A stretch of 64,000 nucleotides of DNA, from positions 3,720,499 to 3,784,498 of the forward strand of contig NZ_CP039456.1 in assembly GCF_006974145.1 (NCBI RefSeq), given 5' to 3'. A program made the translations under genes and the position numbers. Origin of the DNA: Changchengzhania lutea (GTDB lineage: Bacteria; Bacteroidota; Bacteroidia; Flavobacteriales; Flavobacteriaceae). Below are positions 32,755 to 39,847 of the stretch, piece by piece (within the stretch, counting starts at the first letter, position 1; each line of letters begins with the position of its first letter). The notes below the pieces were generated by a model. It saw only the letters and a list, made by a program, of their open reading frames with translations, did no database searches and was not told where the DNA came from.

Positions 32755-33225
32755 TTATAAAACAGGATTGTAATTTGTGAAATCTATTGGTGTAAATTTT
32801 GTTTTAAAGGTAAATGCATAAGGGGTGTCACCGTGTTTATTTATATAATCCAAACGTTGCTTTGCATCTTGGAATGTAGGCTCAACACCAATGGGCACGT
32901 ACCAAAAGGCCATGTGTGTCATCTTAATTTTGCTAAACCATTCTTTCTTTCGTTTAAGAACCTCTATGTGTCCTGAATTATAAACATAGTTAAAGAGTGA
33001 CTCCATATTTTTCCAAACAGACATATTAATTATCAGCGTATCATCTTGAAAAACGTCTGTAGCTTCATCTTCATCGTCGTCTTTCAAACGCCAAACAAAC
33101 CCGTCACTTATATCGGCAATCGCATTTATTTTACCCAGATTATTAACAAAATCTTGCATAATAGGATCCTCCATCGGCGCCAATCTTTTTGCAATATTAA
33201 CCTGTGCTACATGGAATTCGTTCAT
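32755..33225 (-). CDS. DUF3291 domain protein
   Basis: A 156-residue protein with the family start HVAQVNIAKRLAPMEDPIMQDFVNNL and core IINMSVWKNMESLFNYVYNSGHIEVLKRKKEWFSK, followed by MAFWYVPIGVEPTFQDAKQRLDYINKHG. This is a dimeric alpha/beta-barrel-like fold of unknown function, perhaps heme or small-ligand binding. The gap to rnz is 1 nt, and the gap to the upstream STAS-like gene is also 1 nt. Confidence 0.8.
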   Translation of the reverse strand: MNEFHVAQVNIAKRLAPMEDPIMQDFVNNLGKINAIADISDGFVWRLKDDDEDEATDVFQDDTLIINMSVWKNMESLFNYVYNSGHIEVLKRKKEWFSKIKMTHMAFWYVPIGVEPTFQDAKQRLDYINKHGDTPYAFTFKTKFTPIDFTNYNPVL

Positions 33226-33226
33226 A

Positions 33227-33559
33227 TTAAAACCCTAAATCGCGCTCCATGTCTTCCATCTCAATAATATCATGCGCTTCTTCTATGGTTGGAACAATCA
33301 TAATTTCATTGGGCATGTTATCAAAGTTCACCTGATCGGTCACAATGACAAATGATTGTTTAGCTGCGCGATGCGTATTTGATAATTCTAAAAATTCAAT
33401 AATGTCTGAAAGCCCTAGTTGGTCCAAAGTGGTCAGGCTGACGATAATATTATCATTTTTGAATTTTGGGTATAATGCTCGAATTTTTTTTACTAACTTT
33501 ATTATGGTTGCTTTTTCCTGAGTAATAATAGAGATATTATCATGCTGATCTATAATCAT
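33227..33559 (-). CDS. Small STAS-like protein next to pyrB and rnz
   Basis: A 110-residue acidic protein. The pattern NISIITQEKATIIKLVKKIRALYPKFKNDNIIVSLTTLDQLGLSDIIEFLEL, followed by FVIVTDQVNF and IPTIEEAHDIIEMEDMER, fits a STAS-type fold (beta-alpha repeats ending in a helix that contains EEAHDII). Similar short proteins in this position are sometimes labelled ribonuclease Z in databases because of the neighbouring gene, but the sequence has no metal-binding His/Asp motif. Function unknown. Confidence 0.6.
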   Translation of the reverse strand: MIIDQHDNISIITQEKATIIKLVKKIRALYPKFKNDNIIVSLTTLDQLGLSDIIEFLELSNTHRAAKQSFVIVTDQVNFDNMPNEIMIVPTIEEAHDIIEMEDMERDLGF

Positions 33560-33562
33560 AAT

Positions 33563-34492
33563 CTACTGTTTTATTTTTGACGCTAATAAATATATAACGG
33601 CCATTCTAATAGCCACACCATTTTGAACCTGGTCTAAAATAATGGCTTGCTTAGAATCGGCCACATCACTTGTAATTTCAACACCCCGATTTATAGGACC
33701 TGGGTGCATGATTACAATGTCTTTATCTAAAGAGTCCAATAACTCTTTATGTACTCCAAATTGTTGCGTATATTCCCTGGTGGAAGGGAAATAATTAACT
33801 TCCATGCGTTCATTTTGTACGCGAAGCATGTTAGCGACATCACACCAGTTTAATGCTTTCTTTAAGTTGGTTTCTACTTTAACTCCTAAATTGCCAATAT
33901 ATTTTGGAAGCAATGTTTTAGGGCCACAGACCATAACTTCGGCGCCTTGTAATTGTAGCGCAAAAATATTTGAAAGCGCAACACGACTATGTAAAATATC
34001 ACCCACTATAACGACCTTTTTACCTTTGACTTCACCTAATCTTTCTCTTATAGAATACGAATCCAACAAGGCTTGTGTGGGGTGTTCGTGTGCACCGTCA
34101 CCGGCATTAATAATACTTGCATTAACATGCTTGGATAAGAATACACCAGCGCCGGGATTCGGGTGACGCATAACGACCATATCAACCTTCATTGATAAGA
34201 TATTATTAACAGTATCTATTAAGGTTTCTCCTTTTTTTACTGAAGATTGAGATGATGAAAAATTAAGAACATCTGCCGATAGGCGCTTTTCTGCAAGTTC
34301 GAAAGATAACTTCGTACGCGTAGAATTTTCAAAAAATAGATTGGCAATGGTAATATCCCTAAGCGAAGGGACTTTTTTAATGGGTCTGTTAATCACTTCT
34401 TTAAAATGATCTGCAGTTTCAAAAATAAGTTGAATATCTTTTTTGTTGAGATATTTAATTCCTAATAAGTGATTAACACTTAATTCGCTCAT
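33563..34492 (-). CDS. pyrB: Aspartate carbamoyltransferase catalytic subunit
   Basis: Catalyses carbamoyl phosphate + aspartate to carbamoyl aspartate, the first committed step of pyrimidine synthesis. The 309-residue protein has the carbamoyl-phosphate motif STRTKLSFE near residues 56-64, the HPTQALLD motif, the aspartate-binding GPKTLLP region, and HPGPINRGVEI near the C-terminus. No regulatory subunit PyrI is seen. It lies downstream of pyrR on the same strand, separated by the 117-aa gene, consistent with a pyrimidine gene group. Confidence 0.96.
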   Translation of the reverse strand: MSELSVNHLLGIKYLNKKDIQLIFETADHFKEVINRPIKKVPSLRDITIANLFFENSTRTKLSFELAEKRLSADVLNFSSSQSSVKKGETLIDTVNNILSMKVDMVVMRHPNPGAGVFLSKHVNASIINAGDGAHEHPTQALLDSYSIRERLGEVKGKKVVIVGDILHSRVALSNIFALQLQGAEVMVCGPKTLLPKYIGNLGVKVETNLKKALNWCDVANMLRVQNERMEVNYFPSTREYTQQFGVHKELLDSLDKDIVIMHPGPINRGVEITSDVADSKQAIILDQVQNGVAIRMAVIYLLASKIKQ

Positions 34493-34500
34493 ATTCTTTT

Positions 34501-34535
34501 AGTATTCAGTTTTCAGTATTCAGTCATCAGTTATA
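34501..34535. repeat. AGTATTCAGT short repeat tract
   Basis: AGTATTCAGT-TTTC-AGTATTCAGT followed by CATCAGTTATACT in the 27-nt space before pyrB and into the 3' end of the 117-aa gene. Same sequence family as the tracts at 37.8 and 38.7 kb (reverse complement ACTGAATACT). Confidence 0.6.
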
Positions 34536-34873
34536 CTAGATAACTTAAATTCTAAATTTCTTTTTTTATTACCATTCGTAAATTTAAGATATGCTTTGGC
34601 ATTCTTTAAAAAAACATATTCTTTTAATATTGGAAGCATTAATTTAAATAGCTCCTCAGCATTTTTTCCATAGGTAAAAAACCTCCCATGCGTATCATCC
34701 ATAGCAATTTCGTGCATATCGTGAGTTCCAAGTTCCTCTGGAATCAATTCTATCAATCGATTATCAATTTCATGGATGACATCTAGCCCACTAAACGCTT
34801 CAAATTCTATAATTACTGAATCCCTTTTTTCAATATTCTCAAAGTTTAATTTTTCAATATCTAAGAGTTTCAT
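34520..34873 (-). CDS. Conserved hypothetical protein between pyrR and pyrB
   Basis: A 117-residue acidic cytosolic protein (MKLLDIEKLNFENIEKRDSVIIEFEAFSGL and GTHDMHEIAMDDTHGRFFTYGKNAEELFK). I do not recognise a named family. Its position between pyrR and pyrB on the same strand suggests shared transcription. The 3' end lies inside the AGTATTCAGT repeat tract, and the upstream 90 nt carry a seven-copy TTTTAAC microsatellite. Confidence 0.55.
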   Translation of the reverse strand: MKLLDIEKLNFENIEKRDSVIIEFEAFSGLDVIHEIDNRLIELIPEELGTHDMHEIAMDDTHGRFFTYGKNAEELFKLMLPILKEYVFLKNAKAYLKFTNGNKKRNLEFKLSSITDD

Positions 34874-34906
34874 GCTTTTTCAATATTCAATTGCCAGTTA
34901 TTTTTC

Positions 34907-34955
34907 TTTTAACTTTTAACTTTTAACTTTTAACTTTTAACTTTTAACTTTTAAC
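34907..34955. repeat. (TTTTAAC)7 microsatellite
   Basis: Seven perfect copies of TTTTAAC in the 90-nt space between pyrR and the 117-aa gene. A related AAAAGTT-type tract occurs at 38583-38630. Heptamer repeats can vary in length by slippage. Confidence 0.95.
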
Positions 34956-34963
34956 CAAAATTA

Positions 34964-35503
34964 TTATTTTTCAATTAAGTAAACAGCATCTTCATTTTCA
35001 TTTTCCTGCCAATTTACTTTTACTTTTTCATTATTTATCACATCAACTTGTCGGCCTCGATAATCTGGTTGGATGGGTAAATGCCTACTAAATCGTCTGT
35101 CAATTAAAGTTAATAATTCTATTTCATTAGGTCTGCCAAACGATTGAATAGCTGTTAATGCGGCTCGAATACTTCGGCCAGTATACAGCACATCATCAAT
35201 AAAAACAATGTTCTTATCTTCCACTAAAAAATTAATATCGGTGCTATTCGCTTCTAAAGGTTTCTCGCCACGTCTAAAATCATCTCTATAAAATGTGATA
35301 TCCAATTGTCCTAACTTGATATTCTTTATTTTATAATCGTCCTTTAATATTTTGGCAATCCGTCTTGCTAAATATATGCCTCTTGGTTGTAAACCAACTA
35401 AAACGGTGTTTGAGAAGTCGTTGTGTTTTTCAATAAGTTGACAAGCCAATCGATGAAGAATGATGTTTACCTCTTTTGCGTTAAGTAAAACTTTTTGACC
35501 CAT
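34964..35503 (-). CDS. pyrR: PyrR-type phosphoribosyltransferase
   Basis: A 179-residue type I phosphoribosyltransferase. The PRPP-binding motif is VFIDDVLYTGRSIRAAL near residues 98-114, with LVGLQPRGIYLARRIAK earlier and IELLTLIDRRFSRHLPIQPDYRGRQVDV later, all PyrR signatures. In Firmicutes PyrR is both a uracil phosphoribosyltransferase and an RNA-binding attenuator of pyr operons. I see no PyrR-type RNA binding loop or anti-terminator ahead of pyrB here, so the regulatory role is unproven in this organism. Confidence 0.9.
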   Translation of the reverse strand: MGQKVLLNAKEVNIILHRLACQLIEKHNDFSNTVLVGLQPRGIYLARRIAKILKDDYKIKNIKLGQLDITFYRDDFRRGEKPLEANSTDINFLVEDKNIVFIDDVLYTGRSIRAALTAIQSFGRPNEIELLTLIDRRFSRHLPIQPDYRGRQVDVINNEKVKVNWQENENEDAVYLIEK

Positions 35504-35528
35504 AAATTATCCAAACGTATTTGGAATA

Positions 35529-35536
35529 CAAAGGTA
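35529..35536 (-). promoter_or_regulatory. Candidate -7 element for pyrR
   Basis: The minus strand reads TACCTTTG, a match to TAnnTTTG, 26 nt upstream of the pyrR ATG. No properly spaced TTG. Confidence 0.4.
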
Positions 35537-35573
35537 GTGCAAAATATTAGAAGTTAAAACATAAAATTGCGTA

Positions 35574-35602
35574 CAAAAAAAGCCTCCGAACATCGGAGGC
35601 TT
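35574..35602 (-). terminator. Terminator of rpsA
   Basis: A perfect stem GCCTCCGA / TCGGAGGC (35582-35589, 35593-35600), extended by A-T pairs, with a 3-nt loop. It is followed on the minus strand by seven or more T. It lies about 40 nt after the rpsA stop codon. Confidence 0.9.
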
Positions 35603-35642
35603 AGTTTTATAAATGAATAAAAATCCAATAATCTATATCAGA

Positions 35643-37475
35643 TTATTTCTTCCCGTCCATTTTATCTTTAAGAGCTTGTAAAGCATCATTAGCATCACCA
35701 AGTGTTGGTTTTGCTTCTGCAGCAGCAGTAGCTGCCTTCTTAACAGCTGCTTTTACGTTTGCCACTTCTTCTGCTTTAAAAATAGCAGTATGAGACGCTA
35801 CAACACGTTTAAACTCTTTGTTAAATTCAATAATTTTGAATTCTGCAGATTCACCTTTCTTAAGTTTAGTTCCATCTTCTTTTTCAAGATGACGTGATGG
35901 CACAAAAGCAACGATATCTTCGTTAAACTCAACCGTAGCACCTTTGTCAACGATTTCAGAAATTTCAGCAGTGTGAACAGTTTCTAAAGCGAATTCAGTT
36001 TCGTATTTATCCCAAGGATTATCAGTTGTTTGTTTATGACCTAAACTTAATTTACGTCCTTCAACATCCAACTCTAATACAACCACATCTAACTTATCAC
36101 CAACGGCACAGAACTCCGATGGATGTTTAATTTTCTTAGTCCAAGATAAATCTGAGATGTAAATTAATCCATCAATACCTTCTTCTAATTCAACAAAAAC
36201 ACCAAAGTTTGTAAAGTTACGAACAATACCTGTATGCTTAGAACCTACTGGGTATTTTTCTGTAATATCTGTCCATGGATCTGGAGTAATTTGCTTGATA
36301 CCAAGCGACATTTTACGGTCTTCTCTATCTAAAGTTAAGATGACAGCATCCACTTCATCTCCTACAGAAACGAAATCTTGAGCCGAACGTAAGTGTGTAG
36401 ACCAAGACATTTCAGATACGTGAATTAATCCTTCAACGCCATCTGCAACTTCAATAAACGCACCATAATCAGCAATTACAACCACTTTTCCTTTTACTTT
36501 ATCGCCTACTTTTACAGTATCGGCTAAAGCTTCCCAAGGGTGTTTGCTTAATTGTTTTAATCCTAATTGGATTCTTGATTTGTTTTCGTCAAAATCAAGG
36601 ATCACCACATTCAGTTTCTGATCTAATTCAACAATCTCATTTGGATGGTTGATTCTAGACCAAGATAAATCTGTAATGTGAACTAATCCGTCAACGCCAC
36701 CAAGATCGATAAATACACCATAAGACGTAATGTTTTTAACAATACCTTCCAGTACTTGACCTTTTTCTAATTGACCAATGATTTCTTTCTTTTGTTCTTC
36801 AATATCGGCTTCAATAAGCGCTTTATGAGACACCACTACGTTTTTAAATTCGTGGTTGATTTTCACAACTTTGAATTCCATAGTTTTGTTTACATACTGA
36901 TCGTAATCCCTAATTGGCTTAACGTCAATTTGAGAACCTGGTAAGAATGCTTCAATTCCGAAAACATCTACAATCATACCACCTTTAGTTCTGCATTTTA
37001 CAAAACCATTAACGATTTCTCCAGTATCGTGCGCTTTATTAACACGATCCCATGCTTGAATAACACGCGCTTTTCTGTGAGATAGTACTAATTGACCTGT
37101 AGCGTCTTCACGTACATCAATTAAAACCTCTACTTTGTCTCCAACTTTTAAATCTGGATTGTAGCGGAACTCATTTAATGAGATCACACCTTCCGATTTT
37201 GCGTTGATGTCAATAATGGCATCACGATCTGTCATGTGAACGACAGTACCTTCAACAACTTCGTCATCTAAGGTATCTACAAAATTTTCGGCTACTAATT
37301 TTTCAAATTCCTGTAATTGTTTGTCATCAACTTCATCAATACCTTCTTGGTAATTGTGCCAGTTGAATTCTTTTAAGAATTTTTCAGGGTTTGCTTTAGC
37401 TTCAGATACTACTGGAGCCTCTACAGCGGTTGCTTCAGTTGCTTCAACTTCAGCTTGTTTTGCTTTTTCAGCCAT
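35643..37475 (-). CDS. rpsA: 30S ribosomal protein S1
   Basis: A 610-residue protein that brings mRNA to the 30S subunit. Six S1 (OB-fold) domains are visible at about residues 72-135, 153-217, 240-308, 325-395, 412-481 and 499-563, with the usual GxVxxxxxxGxFV and DGLVHxSxLSW pattern. The first and last are the most divergent. The N-terminal 35 residues are rich in Ala, Glu and Val, and the last ~40 are Ala- and Lys-rich. S1 is expected to be important in Flavobacteriia because most mRNAs there lack Shine-Dalgarno sequences. It has a long leader and a strong terminator. Confidence 0.97.
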   Translation of the reverse strand: MAEKAKQAEVEATEATAVEAPVVSEAKANPEKFLKEFNWHNYQEGIDEVDDKQLQEFEKLVAENFVDTLDDEVVEGTVVHMTDRDAIIDINAKSEGVISLNEFRYNPDLKVGDKVEVLIDVREDATGQLVLSHRKARVIQAWDRVNKAHDTGEIVNGFVKCRTKGGMIVDVFGIEAFLPGSQIDVKPIRDYDQYVNKTMEFKVVKINHEFKNVVVSHKALIEADIEEQKKEIIGQLEKGQVLEGIVKNITSYGVFIDLGGVDGLVHITDLSWSRINHPNEIVELDQKLNVVILDFDENKSRIQLGLKQLSKHPWEALADTVKVGDKVKGKVVVIADYGAFIEVADGVEGLIHVSEMSWSTHLRSAQDFVSVGDEVDAVILTLDREDRKMSLGIKQITPDPWTDITEKYPVGSKHTGIVRNFTNFGVFVELEEGIDGLIYISDLSWTKKIKHPSEFCAVGDKLDVVVLELDVEGRKLSLGHKQTTDNPWDKYETEFALETVHTAEISEIVDKGATVEFNEDIVAFVPSRHLEKEDGTKLKKGESAEFKIIEFNKEFKRVVASHTAIFKAEEVANVKAAVKKAATAAAEAKPTLGDANDALQALKDKMDGKK

Positions 37476-37881
37476 GTGCTGATTATTTTTTGTATTCTGA
37501 TTGCTTTGGAAGATTTAAGCGATTAACAAGCAGAAGTGTTAAATTGAGTTATGTTCAGTCCCTTTTATCATTCCAATAATCCGCTAAAAGGAGTGCAAAA
37601 ATACAAATTTTTAACAAATCTGCCTAATTTGAAATAGCTATTTTAAACACCTGAAAATTAAGTTAATAATTATACCTAATCTTACACGTTTTCAATCATT
37701 TGGATATCTATTTTCAGAACTTCAATCTTTTTTAAAAAGAGTTCGTTTTTTATCCTTTCCTGACTCCTTTCCGAAGGAAAGGACACTGTTGACGGTTTAC
37801 TCATGCGATCAACTGAAACTGAACGACTCCTATACTACTGAATACTAAGACTGCAACTGAATACTGCGACCGTGACTGAGA
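37476..37881 (-). other. 406-bp region: rpsA leader and ACTG-rich repeat tract
   Basis: No coding frame is convincing. It holds a TATTTTTG -7 element (37596-37603), which implies an rpsA leader of roughly 110 nt, and at 37811-37881 a degenerate ACTGAATACT tract that runs into the cmk stop codon. Between them, GGAAAGGA and TCCTTTCC at 37753-37784 (TCCTTTCC...GGAAAGGA) can pair as a small hairpin. Confidence 0.5.
37596..37603 (-). promoter_or_regulatory. Candidate -7 element for rpsA
   Basis: The minus strand reads TATTTTTG (TAnnTTTG), about 121 nt upstream of the ATG. It implies a long untranslated leader that could carry control by S1 itself, as in other bacteria. Confidence 0.45.
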
Positions 37882-37885
37882 CTAT
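37811..37885. repeat. Degenerate ACTGAATACTG repeat tract
   Basis: Contains AACTGAAACTGAACGACT, ACTACTGAATACTAAGACTGC, AACTGAATACTGCGACCG and TGACTGAGACTATT. It runs up to the 3' end of cmk and overlaps its stop codon. Related tracts are at 34501-34535 and 38677-38715. Confidence 0.7.
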
Positions 37886-38577
37886 TCACAATCCTCAATA
37901 GTCATCTTTACGAGTTGAAGTATTTTTTTAAACTGTTCATCTAAAGTCATATTGGAATTGTCTATTTCAATAGCATCATCTGCCTTAACTAACGGAGAGT
38001 CCTTTCTTGTAGAGTCCATATAGTCACGTTCTTTTACGTTTTGTAGAACAGCATTATAACTCACCGTATCACCTCTTTCTGTAAGTTCTTGATAACGCCT
38101 TTCTGCTCTGGTAGCTGCTGAGGCAGTCATGAATAGTTTCAGTTCTGCTTTAGGAAAAACCACCGTACCAATATCCCGACCGTCCATGACAATCCCTTTA
38201 TCTTTGACCATTTTTTGTTGCTGCTCCACTAATTTAAGTCTAACTTCAGAAATTGTAGAAACCTGACTAACAAAACTTGAGACTTCTAACGTACGAATTT
38301 CTTTTTCAACATTAACACCGTTCAAATATACTTCAGCGAAACCCAAAGCTTTATTAAACTTAAAACTGAGTTCAATATTTGGTAACTGATACACGAGGGC
38401 TTCTGCATTAAAATCGGTATTGTCAATTAAACCATTTTTCATGGCATAAAATGTTACCGCTCTATACATGGCGCCCGTATCGACATAAACGTAACCCAAA
38501 TGTTTTGCAAGTTGTTTGGCCACGGTGCTTTTTCCTGTTGATGAAAATCCATCTATGGCAATGGTGATTTTATTCAT
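37882..38577 (-). CDS. cmk: Cytidylate kinase
   Basis: Phosphorylates CMP and dCMP with ATP. The 231-residue length fits the family. The P-loop is AIDGFSSTGKSTVAKQLA at residues 7-24, the NMP-binding domain follows (YVDTGAMYRAVTFYA), and the lid region contains GRDIGTVVFPKAELKLFMTASAATRAERRYQEL. It ends in a serine-rich DSPLVKADDAIEIDNS motif typical of Cmk. porQ lies upstream on the same strand with a 141-nt gap filled with short repeats. Confidence 0.96.
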   Translation of the reverse strand: MNKITIAIDGFSSTGKSTVAKQLAKHLGYVYVDTGAMYRAVTFYAMKNGLIDNTDFNAEALVYQLPNIELSFKFNKALGFAEVYLNGVNVEKEIRTLEVSSFVSQVSTISEVRLKLVEQQQKMVKDKGIVMDGRDIGTVVFPKAELKLFMTASAATRAERRYQELTERGDTVSYNAVLQNVKERDYMDSTRKDSPLVKADDAIEIDNSNMTLDEQFKKILQLVKMTIEDCE

Positions 38578-38582
38578 TTTAA

Positions 38583-38630
38583 TCTTAAAAGTTAAAAGTG
38601 TCTAAAGTACTTAAAGTCTTCTAAAGTGAA
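38583..38630. repeat. AAAGT short repeat tract
   Basis: Five AAAGT units within 48 bp (AAAAGTTAAAAGTG, CTAAAGTACTTAAAGTCTTCTAAAGTG) directly upstream of the cmk start codon. It is partly the reverse complement of the TTTTAAC tract at 34.9 kb. Confidence 0.55.
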
Positions 38631-38676
38631 AAACACTAATCAGTTTAATTATAGTTAAATGAGAAAAACAAACATT

Positions 38677-38715
38677 TGACTGAGACTGAATACTGGGACT
38701 GTTTACTGAATACTA
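38677..38715. repeat. ACTGAATACTG repeat tract
   Basis: TGACTGAGACTGAATACTGGGACTGTTTACTGAATACTA, between cmk and porQ, ending at the porQ stop codon. Closely matches the tract at 37811-37885. Confidence 0.75.
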
Positions 38716-38718
38716 ATT

Positions 38719-39738
38719 TTACTGTAAATCTATTTGCAAACCAAAGAAATTCGAATTTCCGGCACTTGTATATTTGGCGTGCGTATAGCTGAATCTCATT
38801 TTACTCATTTTTATGGAAATTCCGGCAGACAACCCTGAAAAATTACGCTGATCTACGATTCTTAATTCTTCGCCTCGCCTAAAATTGTATCCCAGTCTAA
38901 TATTAAAACCTCCTTCTGGAAATAGTTCTGCTCCCAAAATGGTATGCCTCATGACCTGACCCAAAAACCCAATTTTTTCATCAGACTGATTACCACCTAA
39001 ATCACTAGTCGCTCTAGCCGGATTTGGTTGTGAAATAGGCCATTTTTGCAAATTCTCCAAGGTCACATGCCAGCGAATAGGGACATTCTCTAAACGTTGG
39101 GAAATACCAAAATCTACTTCAAAAGGCAGTGGCTCATTCAAACCAGCATAGGTTGTTATTTGACTCCCTAAATTTCGGATGGCCAATGCCGCATGAAAAT
39201 CTAAATCCTCATTAATATATATTAATCCTAAATCTACGGCAGCACCAAAGGAACTGTATTGCTCTAACTTGGAAGTAATCAATTTTACATTCGCTCCAAA
39301 ATAAAAATCTGTGTAGCCCACTTGCATGGCATAACCAAAAGACAAAGCCGTTTCATTTCCTGAAAATGATCCCGTAGAAACACCGTTTTCATCATAGCCA
39401 TCAAAAGATCCGTAATTAATGTAGGTCATTCCAGCGTGAAAAGTCTGCGTTCGACGATCAATAGTATACGCGTAGGCTGCCGTACCATAACCAATGCCTC
39501 CTAAATAACTACTGAAATTTAATGCTAACTGGTTATCCATAGCTACATTTATAGTTGCTGGATTAAATAGCGCCTGTGTCACATCATAATCAACATTGGT
39601 GAGCACCTTCCCTCCCAATGCTGCTTGACGTGGCGATGATATCAAGTTCAAAAACTGATAGGTCGCTTCTCCCCCAACCTGAGCTTTGACACCAAGGCTA
39701 AAGAGCAAACAAAAAAGAGCAATTATTTTTTTTAGCAT
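38719..39738 (-). CDS. porQ: Type IX secretion system protein PorQ
   Basis: A 339-residue outer-membrane protein of the T9SS. Its signal peptide ends at VKAQ, followed by the signature GGEATYQFLNLISSPRQAALGGKVLTN and then a long beta-rich barrel region. In other Bacteroidota PorQ works with the sortase PorU, PorV and PorZ in the attachment complex that processes T9SS cargo and adds anionic lipopolysaccharide. It would therefore serve cargo such as the adhesin at 16 kb. The neighbours are cmk downstream and lon upstream, with no other T9SS gene nearby. Confidence 0.9.
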   Translation of the reverse strand: MLKKIIALFCLLFSLGVKAQVGGEATYQFLNLISSPRQAALGGKVLTNVDYDVTQALFNPATINVAMDNQLALNFSSYLGGIGYGTAAYAYTIDRRTQTFHAGMTYINYGSFDGYDENGVSTGSFSGNETALSFGYAMQVGYTDFYFGANVKLITSKLEQYSSFGAAVDLGLIYINEDLDFHAALAIRNLGSQITTYAGLNEPLPFEVDFGISQRLENVPIRWHVTLENLQKWPISQPNPARATSDLGGNQSDEKIGFLGQVMRHTILGAELFPEGGFNIRLGYNFRRGEELRIVDQRNFSGLSAGISIKMSKMRFSYTHAKYTSAGNSNFFGLQIDLQ

Positions 39739-39803
39739 ATTTACGATACAAAGTAAGTAAATCTATCTTAAAACGTTGGGTGGTATCTTTTATTTTAATT
39801 CAT

Positions 39804-39829
39804 AAAAAAACCCCGACAAAAGTCGAGGC
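39804..39829 (-). terminator. Terminator of lon
   Basis: On the minus strand GCCTCGAC-TTTT-GTCGGGGT forms an 8-bp stem with G-U pairs, followed by seven T. The plus strand has a mismatch, so it acts only for lon, about 20 nt after its stop codon. Confidence 0.8.
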
Positions 39830-39847
39830 TATCTTATATTTTAAAGT

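Noticed and set aside
33227-33559. Small protein as a second ribonuclease Z
   Set aside because: It has no metallo-beta-lactamase HxHxDH motif and is far too short; the name found for similar proteins probably comes from its neighbour.
34907-34955. (TTTTAAC)7 as a possible CRISPR or replication-origin iteron
   Set aside because: Units are only 7 bp and directly adjacent without spacers, and no cas or replication gene is nearby; a microsatellite explains it.
34964-35503. PyrR-controlled attenuator in front of pyrB
   Set aside because: No anti-terminator/terminator pair with a PyrR binding loop was found in the short spaces around pyrB; the intergenic DNA is repeat tract.
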